The position numbers were made by a program, and so were the translations under genes. Source: Leifsonia xyli (GTDB lineage Bacteria > Actinomycetota > Actinomycetes > Actinomycetales > Microbacteriaceae). From it: DNA of 64,000 nt. This document shows positions 1 through 8,609 of this stretch, in pieces (within the stretch, counting starts at the first letter, position 1; each line of letters starts with the position of its first letter). The stretch lies in NCBI GenBank assembly GCA_003243275.1, contig QFQR01000003.1, positions 434,001-498,000 of the forward strand. Direction: 5' to 3'. The notes beneath the pieces are model-generated. The model saw nothing but the letters and a program-made list of their open reading frames with translations, had not been told where the DNA came from and made no database searches.

Positions 1-38
1 GTGCCGCGGCGTGTCGCGCACCATGTCTCCCCATCCTT

Positions 39-181
39 TCGGGTGAATCTTCCCGCGCATATCTTCACCCGATGTCACCCGGGGTTCGGGCTGTCGGAGC
101 CAGGCCGCACCGTGCTTTCGACGCGCTCTCCCGTGTTCTCGGGGCACCCCACCGGTCCGTACACCTGACATTCACCCGATG
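39..181 (+). promoter_or_regulatory. Putative Pho-box-like repeats upstream of the pst operon
   Basis: The motif TTCACCCGA occurs three times in the 236-base leader: reversed at 39-47, forward at 64-72 and forward at 171-179. The first two form an inverted pair with a 16-base spacer. At 65-84 two 10-base units, each starting TCACCCG, sit in direct repeat. This resembles the TTCACC direct repeats bound by PhoP in actinobacteria, and the position before a Pst operon fits. Binding is inferred, not shown. The remainder of 1-236 holds no gene that I recognise. Confidence 0.5.
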
Positions 182-236
182 GTCCCCTCGCGTCCTCCTT
201 GGGCGAACTTGGTCGGGCGTCGGCGCACCGCTCAAG

Positions 237-1385
237 ATGCTCGACGTGACCTCTCCCGAATCCTCCGAGGCGCGGCGGCCCGAGCTGCCCGACGCCGCGG
301 AGGGCAGCGATGCGCACGACAGCGCCGCGGTGGTCGCCGAACTCGAGCGCGAACGTCAGGCGGTTCGGGAGCTGGGTCTGGAGACGTCGCCGGCGCCGCG
401 CACCGCGCGGGTCGACGATCGTCGCGCGTTCTCGGTGAGCCGTGGCCTGGGCGACAACCTGTTCCGCGTCGGTGCCCACGGTGGGGGTGTCGTGGTGCTC
501 CTCATCATGACGCTCGTCGGACTGTTCCTGCTGGTGCAGGGCTTCCAGGCGATCGAGGTCGCCGGGTGGGACTTCCTGACGACGCAGAAGTGGGAGCCGA
601 ACTCGGGTGAGTTCGGCGTCGCCGCCGTGCTGTTCGGCACGGTCGTGATCGCCCTCATCGCGATCTCGATCGCTCTGCCGCTCGCCCTCGGCGTCGCCAC
701 CTACATCTCGGAATACGCGCCGGACGGCATCAAGCGCCTCCTCACCAATGTCGTCGACCTGATGGCGGCGATCCCGTCGGTGGTCTACGGACTGTGGGGG
801 GCGTTCTGGCTCACCGAGAACATCCTGCCGATCGCGGAGTGGCTCTCGACCAACCTCGGATGGCTGATCCCGTTCTTCGCGGTGCCCCAGTTCGATCCGG
901 ACGATCCGCTCGCCACCCCGACCGTGTTCACCGCCTCGGCGTTCATCGCGGGTGTCACCGTCGCGATGATGGTGACCCCCATCGCCGCCTCGATCATGCG
1001 CGAGGTCTTCTCGCAGGCACCCCTCGGTGAGCGGGAGGGGGCCCTTGCGCTCGGGTCGAGCAAGTGGGGCATGATCCGCAACGTCGTGTACCCGTTCGGG
1101 CTCGGCGGCATCATCGGCGGCACGATGCTCGGACTCGGTCGGGCTCTCGGCGAGACGATCGGCGTCTATCTCGTCATCTCGCCCATCTTCGTCATCAACT
1201 GGCAGGTGCTCTCGACGGGCGCGAACTCGATCAGCTCGCTCATCGCGCTGCGCTACGGGGAGGCCTCGAACTTCGAGCTCTCCGGGTTGATGGCGGCCGG
1301 GTTGGTGCTGTTCCTCATCACGATGGTCGTCAACTTCGCGGCGGGGTTCATCGTCTCGCGCTCGCGCAGCGGCGCGGCGAGCTGA
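237..1385 (+). CDS. pstC: Phosphate ABC transporter permease PstC
   Basis: A 382-residue inner-membrane subunit of the Pst importer, which pairs with PstA to form the phosphate channel. A hydrophilic cytoplasmic stretch of about 70 residues comes first, then hydrophobic helices (the first near residues 80-105). The EAA loop typical of binding-protein-dependent permeases (GALALGSSKWG) lies near residue 265, and the late motif GRALGETIGVYLVIS is typical of PstC. I chose the ATG at 237 because it follows the repeat-rich leader and gives the usual N-terminus; the frame stays open upstream to 72. It is the first gene of the operon, and a short linker ORF separates it from pstA. Confidence 0.93.
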   Translation: MLDVTSPESSEARRPELPDAAEGSDAHDSAAVVAELERERQAVRELGLETSPAPRTARVDDRRAFSVSRGLGDNLFRVGAHGGGVVVLLIMTLVGLFLLVQGFQAIEVAGWDFLTTQKWEPNSGEFGVAAVLFGTVVIALIAISIALPLALGVATYISEYAPDGIKRLLTNVVDLMAAIPSVVYGLWGAFWLTENILPIAEWLSTNLGWLIPFFAVPQFDPDDPLATPTVFTASAFIAGVTVAMMVTPIAASIMREVFSQAPLGEREGALALGSSKWGMIRNVVYPFGLGGIIGGTMLGLGRALGETIGVYLVISPIFVINWQVLSTGANSISSLIALRYGEASNFELSGLMAAGLVLFLITMVVNFAAGFIVSRSRSGAAS

Positions 1386-1396
1386 AGGGATTCGGG

Positions 1397-1477
1397 ATGC
1401 GTCACTCGTTCTCCACTGCGGCTCCGAGCCGCGCCAAGGGCAGCTCCCGCGGGCCGCGGCAGGGGGTCGGCCGATGA
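1397..1477 (+). CDS. Possible 26-residue linker ORF between pstC and pstA
   Basis: A short frame that starts with ATG six bases after a good ribosome binding site (GAAGGG at 1384-1389). It ends in an ATGA overlap with the pstA start. The product would be basic and Ser/Gly/Arg-rich with no known domain. The likely role is translational coupling of pstA to pstC rather than a stable protein. A second ORF of the same kind lies at 10453. It could also be chance, since high-GC DNA readily holds open frames. Confidence 0.35.
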   Translation: MRHSFSTAAPSRAKGSSRGPRQGVGR

Positions 1478-2787
1478 CCACCGCGACACCCGCGAGCCGT
1501 CGTCGCGTGCACCGCCGGGTGCACACTCCTGCGCAGCCCGCCGCGCGCACCCACCTCCCGACCCGGGACCACGGTGCGCAGCAGCCCGATCCGAACGTGC
1601 GGCGCGACCTGTCTCGCGTGCACCGGGTCGACATCCTGCGGCTGGTCGGCGCGGGCGCCGCCGGGATCGCGGGGGCGTTCTGGCTGTGCACGCAGCTGCT
1701 GGCCGTGACGCATCCGCTGGGGTTCGTGCTCATCGCCTACGCACTCTTCCTCGGCTGCTTCGTGCTGCTCATCTCCTTCGACGACAACCGGGTGACGATC
1801 AAGGACCGTGTGGCGGGGGTCATCGTCCACTCGTCCGCGGTGGTGGTGCTGCTCGCGCTCGGCGTCGTGGTCGTGTCGACGCTCCTGCGCGGGTCGGACG
1901 CGTTCCTGAAGTGGAACTTCTGGGTGCAGGACCTCTCGCTCGCCGGCCCTCAGCAGCCGCTCACCGAGGGCGGGATGCTGCATGCGGCGGTCGGCACGCT
2001 CATCATGATCTCCATCGCCTTGGCGATCGCGATCCCGCTCGGGCTCGTCACGGCGGTGATGATGGCGGAGTTCCCGAGCCCGTTCACGAACATCGTGCGC
2101 ACCGTGTGCGAGGCGATGACGGCGCTGCCCTCGATCGTCTGCGGGCTGTTCATCTACGCCACCTACATCCTGATCTTCGGCTTCGACAAGTCGGGGTTCG
2201 CGGCGGCGCTCGCCGTGACCATCATGATCCTGCCGATCATCATCCGCTCGGCCGACGTGGTGCTCCGCCTCGTGCCCGCGACGCTGAAGGAAGCCTCCTA
2301 CGCGACCGGAGCCTCGCACTGGCGCACCATCTGGCATGTCGTGCTGCCGACGTCGAAGTCGGGGCTCATGACCGCGATCGTGCTCGGCACGGCGCGCGGC
2401 ATCGGCGAGACGAGCCCCGTGCTGCTGACCGCCGGCTACACGACGTTCCTCGAGTTCAACCCGTTCTCGGGACCGATGGTGTCGCTGCCGTTCGCGACCT
2501 TCACGCTCGTGAAGAGCCCCGAGCCGGTGCAGATCGCGCGTGGCTTCGGCGCCGCCGCGGTTCTGATGCTGTTGGTCTTCATCCTGTTCCTCGTCGCGCG
2601 CATCATCGGCGGCAAGGGCGCGGGAATCCTCTCGCCTGCAGCGCTCGCCCGATCGCGGGCGCGCTCGGCGCGGGCGGCGCGCCGCTTCGACGAACGGCAG
2701 CTCACCCATCGCGTCGTCGCGACCGACGACGGCGACACCGAAGTGCTCCGCGCGGTTCGCAACGGGCCGGAAGGAGCCCAGCCATGA
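1474..2787 (+). CDS. pstA: Phosphate ABC transporter permease PstA
   Basis: 437 residues, longer than the usual ~300 because of a basic, proline-rich cytoplasmic N-terminus of about 50 residues and a basic C-terminal tail. Helices start near residue 52. The permease core carries the EAA motif (LKEASYATGASHWRTI) near residue 271 and the GTARGIGETSPVLLTAGY segment conserved in PstA. The ATG overlaps the end of the linker ORF (ATGA), and the stop overlaps the start of the following binding-protein gene (ATGA), so translation is probably coupled. Together with PstC it would form the transmembrane pore. Confidence 0.92.
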   Translation: MTTATPASRRRVHRRVHTPAQPAARTHLPTRDHGAQQPDPNVRRDLSRVHRVDILRLVGAGAAGIAGAFWLCTQLLAVTHPLGFVLIAYALFLGCFVLLISFDDNRVTIKDRVAGVIVHSSAVVVLLALGVVVVSTLLRGSDAFLKWNFWVQDLSLAGPQQPLTEGGMLHAAVGTLIMISIALAIAIPLGLVTAVMMAEFPSPFTNIVRTVCEAMTALPSIVCGLFIYATYILIFGFDKSGFAAALAVTIMILPIIIRSADVVLRLVPATLKEASYATGASHWRTIWHVVLPTSKSGLMTAIVLGTARGIGETSPVLLTAGYTTFLEFNPFSGPMVSLPFATFTLVKSPEPVQIARGFGAAAVLMLLVFILFLVARIIGGKGAGILSPAALARSRARSARAARRFDERQLTHRVVATDDGDTEVLRAVRNGPEGAQP

Positions 2788-4484
2788 TCCGTCGACTGAG
2801 CGAGGCGCACGACGTCCCTCCGGCGCGACGCGGAGCGCTCATGGTCACGAGCGCTCGACTGACGACGACCCGCGTGACGGGGTTCCTCCTGGGGCTGAGC
2901 CTCATCCTGGGCGCGCTCCTCGCCGGAGGGTCGTCGGCCAGAGCCGTCGAGTCGACGCCCGCAGCCGGCGCCTTCTACGCTCCGATCGTCGGATCGGGCT
3001 CCACCTGGTCAGCCAACGCGCTCCAAGCCTGGATCCGCAACGTCTGGGTCAACTACCAGTGGAAGATCACCTACACCGAGTCCGGGTCGACGCAGGGCCG
3101 AAACGACTTCCGCACCGGCGTCGCGGACTTCGGCGTCTCCGAGATCCCGTATGCGATCTCCAACTCCAACGAGGGAGACCTCCGCCCGCAGCGCGGGTTC
3201 GCCTACATGCCGATCGTCGCCGGTGGCACCGCGTTCATGTACAACATCCAGATCGCGGGACGACAGGTCACCAATCTTCGTCTCTCGGGCGAGAACCTCG
3301 CGCTCATCTTCACCGGCGTCATCACCTCGTGGAATGACAAGAGAATCGCGGCCGACAACCCCGGACTCGCCGCATCCCTCCCGGCGATCCCGATCGTCCC
3401 GGTCGTCCGGTCGGACGGGTCCGGAACCTCTGCGCAGTTCACCCTGTGGATGCGCCAGCAACTGCCGTCCGTCTGGAATGCCTACTGCGATCGAGTCGGC
3501 AGGCCGAGGGTCGCCGACGGCAACTGCGGTGTGACCAGCAACTATCCGGTCGTCTCCGGAAGCGGGTTCGTCTCGCGGGCCGGAGCGAACGGCGTCGCAA
3601 GCTATGTCGCGCAGGCGCAAGCTGTCGGCTCGATCACCTTCGTCGAGTACTCCTACGCGCTCAACCTCGGATTCCCCGTCGTCAAGATGCTCAACGCTGG
3701 GGGCTACTACACCGAACCGACCGCGGCGAACGTCGCGGTGGCGCTGCTCTCGGCGCAGATCAACGAGAACCGGGACTCGGTGGACTACCTGACCCAGGAT
3801 CTGCGAAACGTCTACGGCTCGAGCGACCCGCGCGTCTATCCGCTGTCCAGCTATTCGTACATCATCTTGCCGACCGATGTGGGGTTCAACTTCACCGCGG
3901 AGAAGGGGCGCACGCTCGCCGACTTCGGCGCGTACTTCCTGTGCGAGGGGCAGCAGTCAGCTGAAGACCTCGGCTACTCGCCCCTCCCCATCAACCTCGT
4001 CGCGGCCGGCCAGACCCAGATTCAGCGGGTTCAAGGGGGAGACCCCGTCATCAAGGGCATCGCCCAGTGCAACAACCCGACCTTCTCGACCGACGGCACG
4101 AACCGGCTGGCGAACGAGGCGCCGATGCCCGAGCAGTGTGATCGTCAGGGCTCCGAGCAGTGCACCCGCGGGACCGGCGGTGCCGCAGGCACGCCGACCG
4201 CGGGGTCCGGTGGAGGCGCCACGGGCGGCGCAGGTGCGGAGGGAACCGACAACGGCACCGTGGGATCCGGGAGCGGCGGAGTCACGGACACGGATACCCC
4301 GCTCCTCCTCGCCGGACGGCCGCAACTCGTACCGGTGCGCGACACGTCGTTCGTGTCGGGCGTCGCGATCGTTCTCGGTGTGCTGACGCTGCTCGGTGTC
4401 GCGATCGTTCCACCGTTGATCACCCGTCGTCGTCGCAGATCCGCAGTCGCTCAGAAGTCGGGGGAGTCGCCATGGCCTCGGTAA
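2784..4484 (+). CDS. PstS-like phosphate-binding protein with C-terminal membrane anchor
   Basis: 566 residues. A signal sequence (hydrophobic core near residues 32-52, after a basic stretch) lacks a lipobox Cys, so this is not a lipoprotein like classical PstS. Ligand-site motifs of the PstS family are visible: VGSGSTW at the start of the mature protein, ADFGVSEIPY, and RSDGSGTSAQF with the Arg and the Ser-Gly-Thr that hold phosphate. A Gly/Ser/Thr linker leads to a helix (about residues 513-540) and an Arg-rich cytoplasmic tail, which would hold the protein to the membrane. The start has AAGGAG seven bases upstream and overlaps the pstA stop. Phosphate binding is likely; the anchoring mode is unusual. 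Confidence 0.85.
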   Translation: MIRRLSEAHDVPPARRGALMVTSARLTTTRVTGFLLGLSLILGALLAGGSSARAVESTPAAGAFYAPIVGSGSTWSANALQAWIRNVWVNYQWKITYTESGSTQGRNDFRTGVADFGVSEIPYAISNSNEGDLRPQRGFAYMPIVAGGTAFMYNIQIAGRQVTNLRLSGENLALIFTGVITSWNDKRIAADNPGLAASLPAIPIVPVVRSDGSGTSAQFTLWMRQQLPSVWNAYCDRVGRPRVADGNCGVTSNYPVVSGSGFVSRAGANGVASYVAQAQAVGSITFVEYSYALNLGFPVVKMLNAGGYYTEPTAANVAVALLSAQINENRDSVDYLTQDLRNVYGSSDPRVYPLSSYSYIILPTDVGFNFTAEKGRTLADFGAYFLCEGQQSAEDLGYSPLPINLVAAGQTQIQRVQGGDPVIKGIAQCNNPTFSTDGTNRLANEAPMPEQCDRQGSEQCTRGTGGAAGTPTAGSGGGATGGAGAEGTDNGTVGSGSGGVTDTDTPLLLAGRPQLVPVRDTSFVSGVAIVLGVLTLLGVAIVPPLITRRRRRSAVAQKSGESPWPR

Positions 4485-7087
4485 TCCGTCCGAATCGACC
4501 GGTCGCTCTGATCCTCGTCGCGCTGCTCGCCGCGGCATTCGTCGCGTCGCCCGACGCGGCAGAACTGCCCCGCGCGAATGCGGCGGATGGCTCCGCGCTC
4601 ACCGTCTCGTGGCTCGGGGACAACTCCTCGGCGGCGTCGCTCCAGCCCGCTCGAGAGTTCACCTCGCTCAGCGGCGCCCCGACCGCGGAGGAGCCGGTGA
4701 CGAACCCGCACTACAACGAGTTCCGCGGGCTGAAGGTCACGGTCGAGCAGACGCAGGATCTGACCGATCAGGTCGTGCGGGTGAACGTCAGCGGGATGCC
4801 AGGGAACACCGTGTCGCGCGACCGCTCGCTGCTCGGTGCCGGGAACGGGACGGGCGGTCTTGACTCGTCGTTCCAGCAGAACTACCTGCAGGTGATGCAG
4901 TGCTGGGGCGATCCGCTCGCCGCCGACTTCCGCGAGACCTGTCAGTGGGGTGGTGTCATCGCCGCCGGCAATCGCGACATCAACCTCACCATTCCCTACG
5001 CGAACGTCTCGCGAACGGACATCCCGTTCCGGTCACGACTCGGCGCCAAGGCGTACCGAGAGCTCGGCTATCCGCTTCAGGAGGGTGAGAGCTACACCAG
5101 CGAGATCCTCAGCGGCTCGACGACGAACGAACTCATCGGGGTGCCGGTCAAGGCGGACGGTACGACGTCGTTCGCATTCGAGACGCAGACCTTCGCGCAG
5201 GCGCCTTGGCTCGGCTGTGGTTCCGTGGGTGGTGATGGCCAGCCACAGGGCTGCTCCCTGGTGATCGTCCCGCGCGGGACGGTGTACGGCGGCGCGACCC
5301 CGAGTGTGGGGAACTGGACCACCGTCTCCTACGGCGAATCGGGGATCCAACTGGGCTCGCCTCTGGCGACGACCAGCGACTACTGGGACAACCGCATCGT
5401 CGTCCCTCTCGGGTTCCGGCCTCCCGAGAGCGGCTGCGCCGTCGGCGGAGCTGAGACGCGAACGAGCGGATCGCAGCTCGTCGCCGGTGCCCTGGCGTCG
5501 TGGCAGCGAGCCCTGTGCACGACATCCGGGGTGGCCATCGGCTACACGACCAACGCGGACGGGCTCAGCCGGACGCAGCTGCTGCAAGGGAACTTCTCAC
5601 TCGGCTACACCTCGCGACCTGTCGAGACCGAGGGAGGCGCCAAGCTCGTCTACGCCCCGCTGACGGTGTCGGGACTCACCTTCGCGTTCCAGATCTCAGG
5701 CAACAAGGGGCCGATCACCGAGCTCCGCCTGACACCTCGACTGATCGCGAAACTCATCACCCGGTCATACGCCGGCTCGGTGCCCCGGGGCGGCTACAGC
5801 GACCAGGCGATGAACGCCCATCTCGACGGGAATCCCTACGCGGTCGGCAGCGACCCGGAGTTCCTCGCGAACAACCCGCAGTTCCCGCGATCGGAAGCAG
5901 ACGATCGATTCCTCGAGGACGCCGTGCTCATGGGCCCATCCGGATCCGACGCGATCCGTCTGCTCTGGGAGTACCTCCTGGCCGACGACTCCGCACGTGC
6001 CTTCCTGAAGGGCGACGCCGATGAGTACGGCATGAAGATCAACCCGTACTACCTTCCGGCGGGCAGTCCGAAGGCGCTCGCCCCGAAGATCGAGGAAGTC
6101 ATCACGGGCAGCGAGTCGCGACTGCGCTACGTGACCGGCGCGGCCGGCGGCTACGTCCCGGTGCCCGTGGGACTGACGAATGCCGACGGTGCGCCGCTCG
6201 ATCTCACCGCGGCACCCATCGACTATCTGCCGCAAGCAGATCGGTTCCTCGCCCCGGCCACGATCAGCAGCGATGTCGGGTACACGCCGCGCAACCGGAT
6301 CGATGTCATCTCTCAGAACCCGTACGGAGAGTCCTACTCCAAGGTCGCGCTGCGGATCTTCCGCGCCGACCCGCTGCGGCCGGAATGGGACCCCAACAAG
6401 GACAACGCCGTGGGTACTCCGCGCGGTGCGTGGGTGTCGATCGGGCCGCAGCAGATGCCGGGCATCAGGATCGTCGGCACGACGGACTCAGCGGCGGCGG
6501 CGGCCTACCAACTCGCGACCGCGGAACTGCAGCTTCCGAACAAGCCCGGCGTCTTCGTGGGGGCCACCCCCGCGACCCTCGGCGCGGGATTGGCCGCGCA
6601 ACGACCGGTCGACGGCGGACCGACGGTCTGGACCGATTTCTCCGCCTTGGAGCCCGGCGCCTACCCGCTCACGATCGTGACCTACGCGGCGGTCAACCTC
6701 GATGTCGCCAAGCCCAAGGAGCGAGACGACTTCGCCGCGCTGCTGACGCTCGCCTCGACCTCCGGTCAGACCGCAGGAAACGGAACCGGACAGCTTCCCG
6801 AGGGGTACGCGCCGCTGAGCGACGAGCTCCGCACGCAGGCGTCCGCGGCGATCGAGTTGCTGCGGAACCCACCCCAGGCGAGCCCTTCGTCCGCGCCGGC
6901 CCGCTCGGCAGCACCGAAGCCGCTCGGCGAAACCGCGACCTCGGTCGGCGCGGCGAGCAAACCCCAGACGGTGATGACTCCGGCGGTGTCCGCAACACCC
7001 GCGGCAGCTGTCGGTGGCTCGCTGCTGGTCGGAATCGTCGGACTCATCGCCGCTCCGTTCCTGCTCCGACGGCGAACGCTCGGATGA
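4472..7087 (+). CDS. Large PstS-like surface protein, second substrate-binding candidate
   Basis: 871 residues with a signal peptide (VALILVALLAAAFVASPDAA) and a C-terminal anchor helix followed by RRRTLG. The middle part (roughly residues 330-560) resembles a periplasmic-binding fold of the PstS type: a SQLVAGALASWQ segment, NFSLGYTSRPV, then LTVSGLTFAF and LRLTPRLIAKLI, which match the region after the phosphate loop in PstS. The SGT loop itself is not clear, so ligand binding may be altered or lost. Several Cys (for example near residues 147 and 158) could form disulfides. The start overlaps the previous gene by 13 bases with GGGGAG upstream. Exact function unknown. Confidence 0.7.
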   Translation: MASVIRPNRPVALILVALLAAAFVASPDAAELPRANAADGSALTVSWLGDNSSAASLQPAREFTSLSGAPTAEEPVTNPHYNEFRGLKVTVEQTQDLTDQVVRVNVSGMPGNTVSRDRSLLGAGNGTGGLDSSFQQNYLQVMQCWGDPLAADFRETCQWGGVIAAGNRDINLTIPYANVSRTDIPFRSRLGAKAYRELGYPLQEGESYTSEILSGSTTNELIGVPVKADGTTSFAFETQTFAQAPWLGCGSVGGDGQPQGCSLVIVPRGTVYGGATPSVGNWTTVSYGESGIQLGSPLATTSDYWDNRIVVPLGFRPPESGCAVGGAETRTSGSQLVAGALASWQRALCTTSGVAIGYTTNADGLSRTQLLQGNFSLGYTSRPVETEGGAKLVYAPLTVSGLTFAFQISGNKGPITELRLTPRLIAKLITRSYAGSVPRGGYSDQAMNAHLDGNPYAVGSDPEFLANNPQFPRSEADDRFLEDAVLMGPSGSDAIRLLWEYLLADDSARAFLKGDADEYGMKINPYYLPAGSPKALAPKIEEVITGSESRLRYVTGAAGGYVPVPVGLTNADGAPLDLTAAPIDYLPQADRFLAPATISSDVGYTPRNRIDVISQNPYGESYSKVALRIFRADPLRPEWDPNKDNAVGTPRGAWVSIGPQQMPGIRIVGTTDSAAAAAYQLATAELQLPNKPGVFVGATPATLGAGLAAQRPVDGGPTVWTDFSALEPGAYPLTIVTYAAVNLDVAKPKERDDFAALLTLASTSGQTAGNGTGQLPEGYAPLSDELRTQASAAIELLRNPPQASPSSAPARSAAPKPLGETATSVGAASKPQTVMTPAVSATPAAAVGGSLLVGIVGLIAAPFLLRRRTLG

Positions 7088-7203
7088 CGGCCGAAGCCTC
7101 CGACGAGATCACGATCTGTCGGACACCCACCCCCGGTCGCGGCACGCGCCGGGACTCGATCGCGGCTTGCGACGAGAACACCCCAGTTAGTCGAGAGGAA
7201 ATC

Positions 7204-8511
7204 ATGCACACCAACAAGGTCTCTGGCGCTGCCGCACCACAGCGCCTTGCGACGGCAGTCGTCGTCGCGCTCGTCACGGCGGCGCTCACGTTCACGGCCG
7301 CAAGCCCCGCGATGGCGGGGGTCGGCGACGCCGACGATCCGAACGTCGTCGGCGTCCTCACGCTGTCGCCGACGAGCGGCACGAGCGCCGACACCCGCCC
7401 CTTCACCGCCTCCTCGACCACGGTGGGCTGCCCCGAAGGATTCCGCGCCAGCTCGCGCACACTGCTGGTGGCGGCCCCCGGCATCCCGAACCGGGCGCTC
7501 GCCGCGGCGCGCACCACCGGCCTCGACGCGCCGATGTCGTACACCGGCACGGCGGCCTCCGCCGCGGCGCTCGCGGGGAGCACCTGGGGCAGCATCGCCG
7601 AGGGTGAGAACTTCAAGATCCTGATCACCTGCGACGCCACCGTTCTGGGGAACACCGCGCCCTACGCGGACTCCCGCTACTTCGCCGCGAACCTCCTCAA
7701 GACCTCCGGCACGACCTGGGAGGTGGTCGCTGCTGGCGCCCCCAAGACCGTCACCACGACGGCGCTCACCGTCAGCGATGTGACCGCCGTCGGCGCGACC
7801 CTGACGGCGACGGTCACCCCCGCGGCCGCGACGGGCAACGTGGCCTTCACGATGGGCGCCGTCGCGCTGGGCACGGCGACGGTCACCAACGGGGTGGCAA
7901 CGCTGACGGTCACCGACAAGCTCACGCCGGGCACGAGCTACGCGCCCGGCACGGTCACCGCCGCCTATGCGGGCGACGCCACGCACGAGGCCTCGACGGG
8001 ATCGAACCCGACCTCCTTCAGCACGCCGGCGCCGTCCGACTCCTCGACGAGCAACATCGGTCTGACCGTTCCGGCCGCCGGGAGCGTCAACGAGCCGGGC
8101 GACTTGACGATCTCGGTCAAGCCGACCGGTGTCACCCTCACGGGCGGCGCCCGCACGGCGAACACGCCGTGGACGGCGACCGGATCGCTCGGCAACGTCG
8201 CGGTGCTCGACGACCGCCGCAACGCGAGCGGTGCGGGCTGGAGCCTCTCCGGTTCGGCGACCGTGTTCGCCGGAAGCGGCACCGCCGAGGGTCAGACGAT
8301 CCCCGCATCGGCGCTGGCGTGGTCCGGGGCAAGCGGGGCCACCGGCTTCGTGGCCGGAACGCTCGACCAGGCGCGCGTGCTCTCCACGGGGGCTGCCTCG
8401 GCGGAGACCGACAAGCTCACCACCATCACCGGAACCCAGCTCACCCTCACGGTTCCGGCAAGCAATGCGGCTGGTGGGTACACCAGCACGCTCACGCTGA
8501 CGCTCATCTGA
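7204..8511 (+). CDS. WxL-domain surface protein with Ig-like repeat
   Basis: 435 residues, secreted (signal peptide ending near SPAMA, residue 38). Residues about 180-278 form a bacterial Ig-like (Big_3 type) domain (VTTTALTVSD to GDATHEAST). The C-terminal 165 residues look like a WxL domain: VNEPGDLTISV opening, a WSL motif at residues 346-348, and a closing GGYTSTLTLTL strand. In Firmicutes WxL domains bind peptidoglycan and DUF916 partners; a DUF916 gene follows here. There is no transmembrane anchor, so it is probably held non-covalently. The start has GAGAGGAA upstream; an in-frame ATG at 7084 that overlaps the previous stop would add 40 residues before the signal peptide. Confidence 0.8.
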   Translation: MHTNKVSGAAAPQRLATAVVVALVTAALTFTAASPAMAGVGDADDPNVVGVLTLSPTSGTSADTRPFTASSTTVGCPEGFRASSRTLLVAAPGIPNRALAAARTTGLDAPMSYTGTAASAAALAGSTWGSIAEGENFKILITCDATVLGNTAPYADSRYFAANLLKTSGTTWEVVAAGAPKTVTTTALTVSDVTAVGATLTATVTPAAATGNVAFTMGAVALGTATVTNGVATLTVTDKLTPGTSYAPGTVTAAYAGDATHEASTGSNPTSFSTPAPSDSSTSNIGLTVPAAGSVNEPGDLTISVKPTGVTLTGGARTANTPWTATGSLGNVAVLDDRRNASGAGWSLSGSATVFAGSGTAEGQTIPASALAWSGASGATGFVAGTLDQARVLSTGAASAETDKLTTITGTQLTLTVPASNAAGGYTSTLTLTLI

Positions 8512-8527
8512 GTCTCAGCACCTAGCT

Positions 8528-8572
8528 GCTCCCGCGTCCGTCGGTCAGGGGGCGACCGGCGGGCGCGGGAGC
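8528..8572 (+). other. Long hairpin between the WxL gene and the DUF916 gene
   Basis: Arms starting GCTCCCGCG (8528) and ending CGCGGGAGC (8572) pair over about 19 positions if G-U pairs are allowed. There is no T-run, so a full terminator is unlikely. It may be an mRNA-stabilising or attenuating structure that makes the WxL protein more abundant than the downstream subunits. Confidence 0.5.
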
Positions 8573-8609
8573 ACCCCACCATCCGTGACGATCCGACAAG
8601 AGACAGACC

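Noticed and set aside
7084..7203. A 40-residue N-terminal extension of the WxL protein from the ATG that overlaps the previous stop
   Set aside because: The signal peptide and a good ribosome site favour the ATG at 7204; the extension would put 40 polar residues before the signal.
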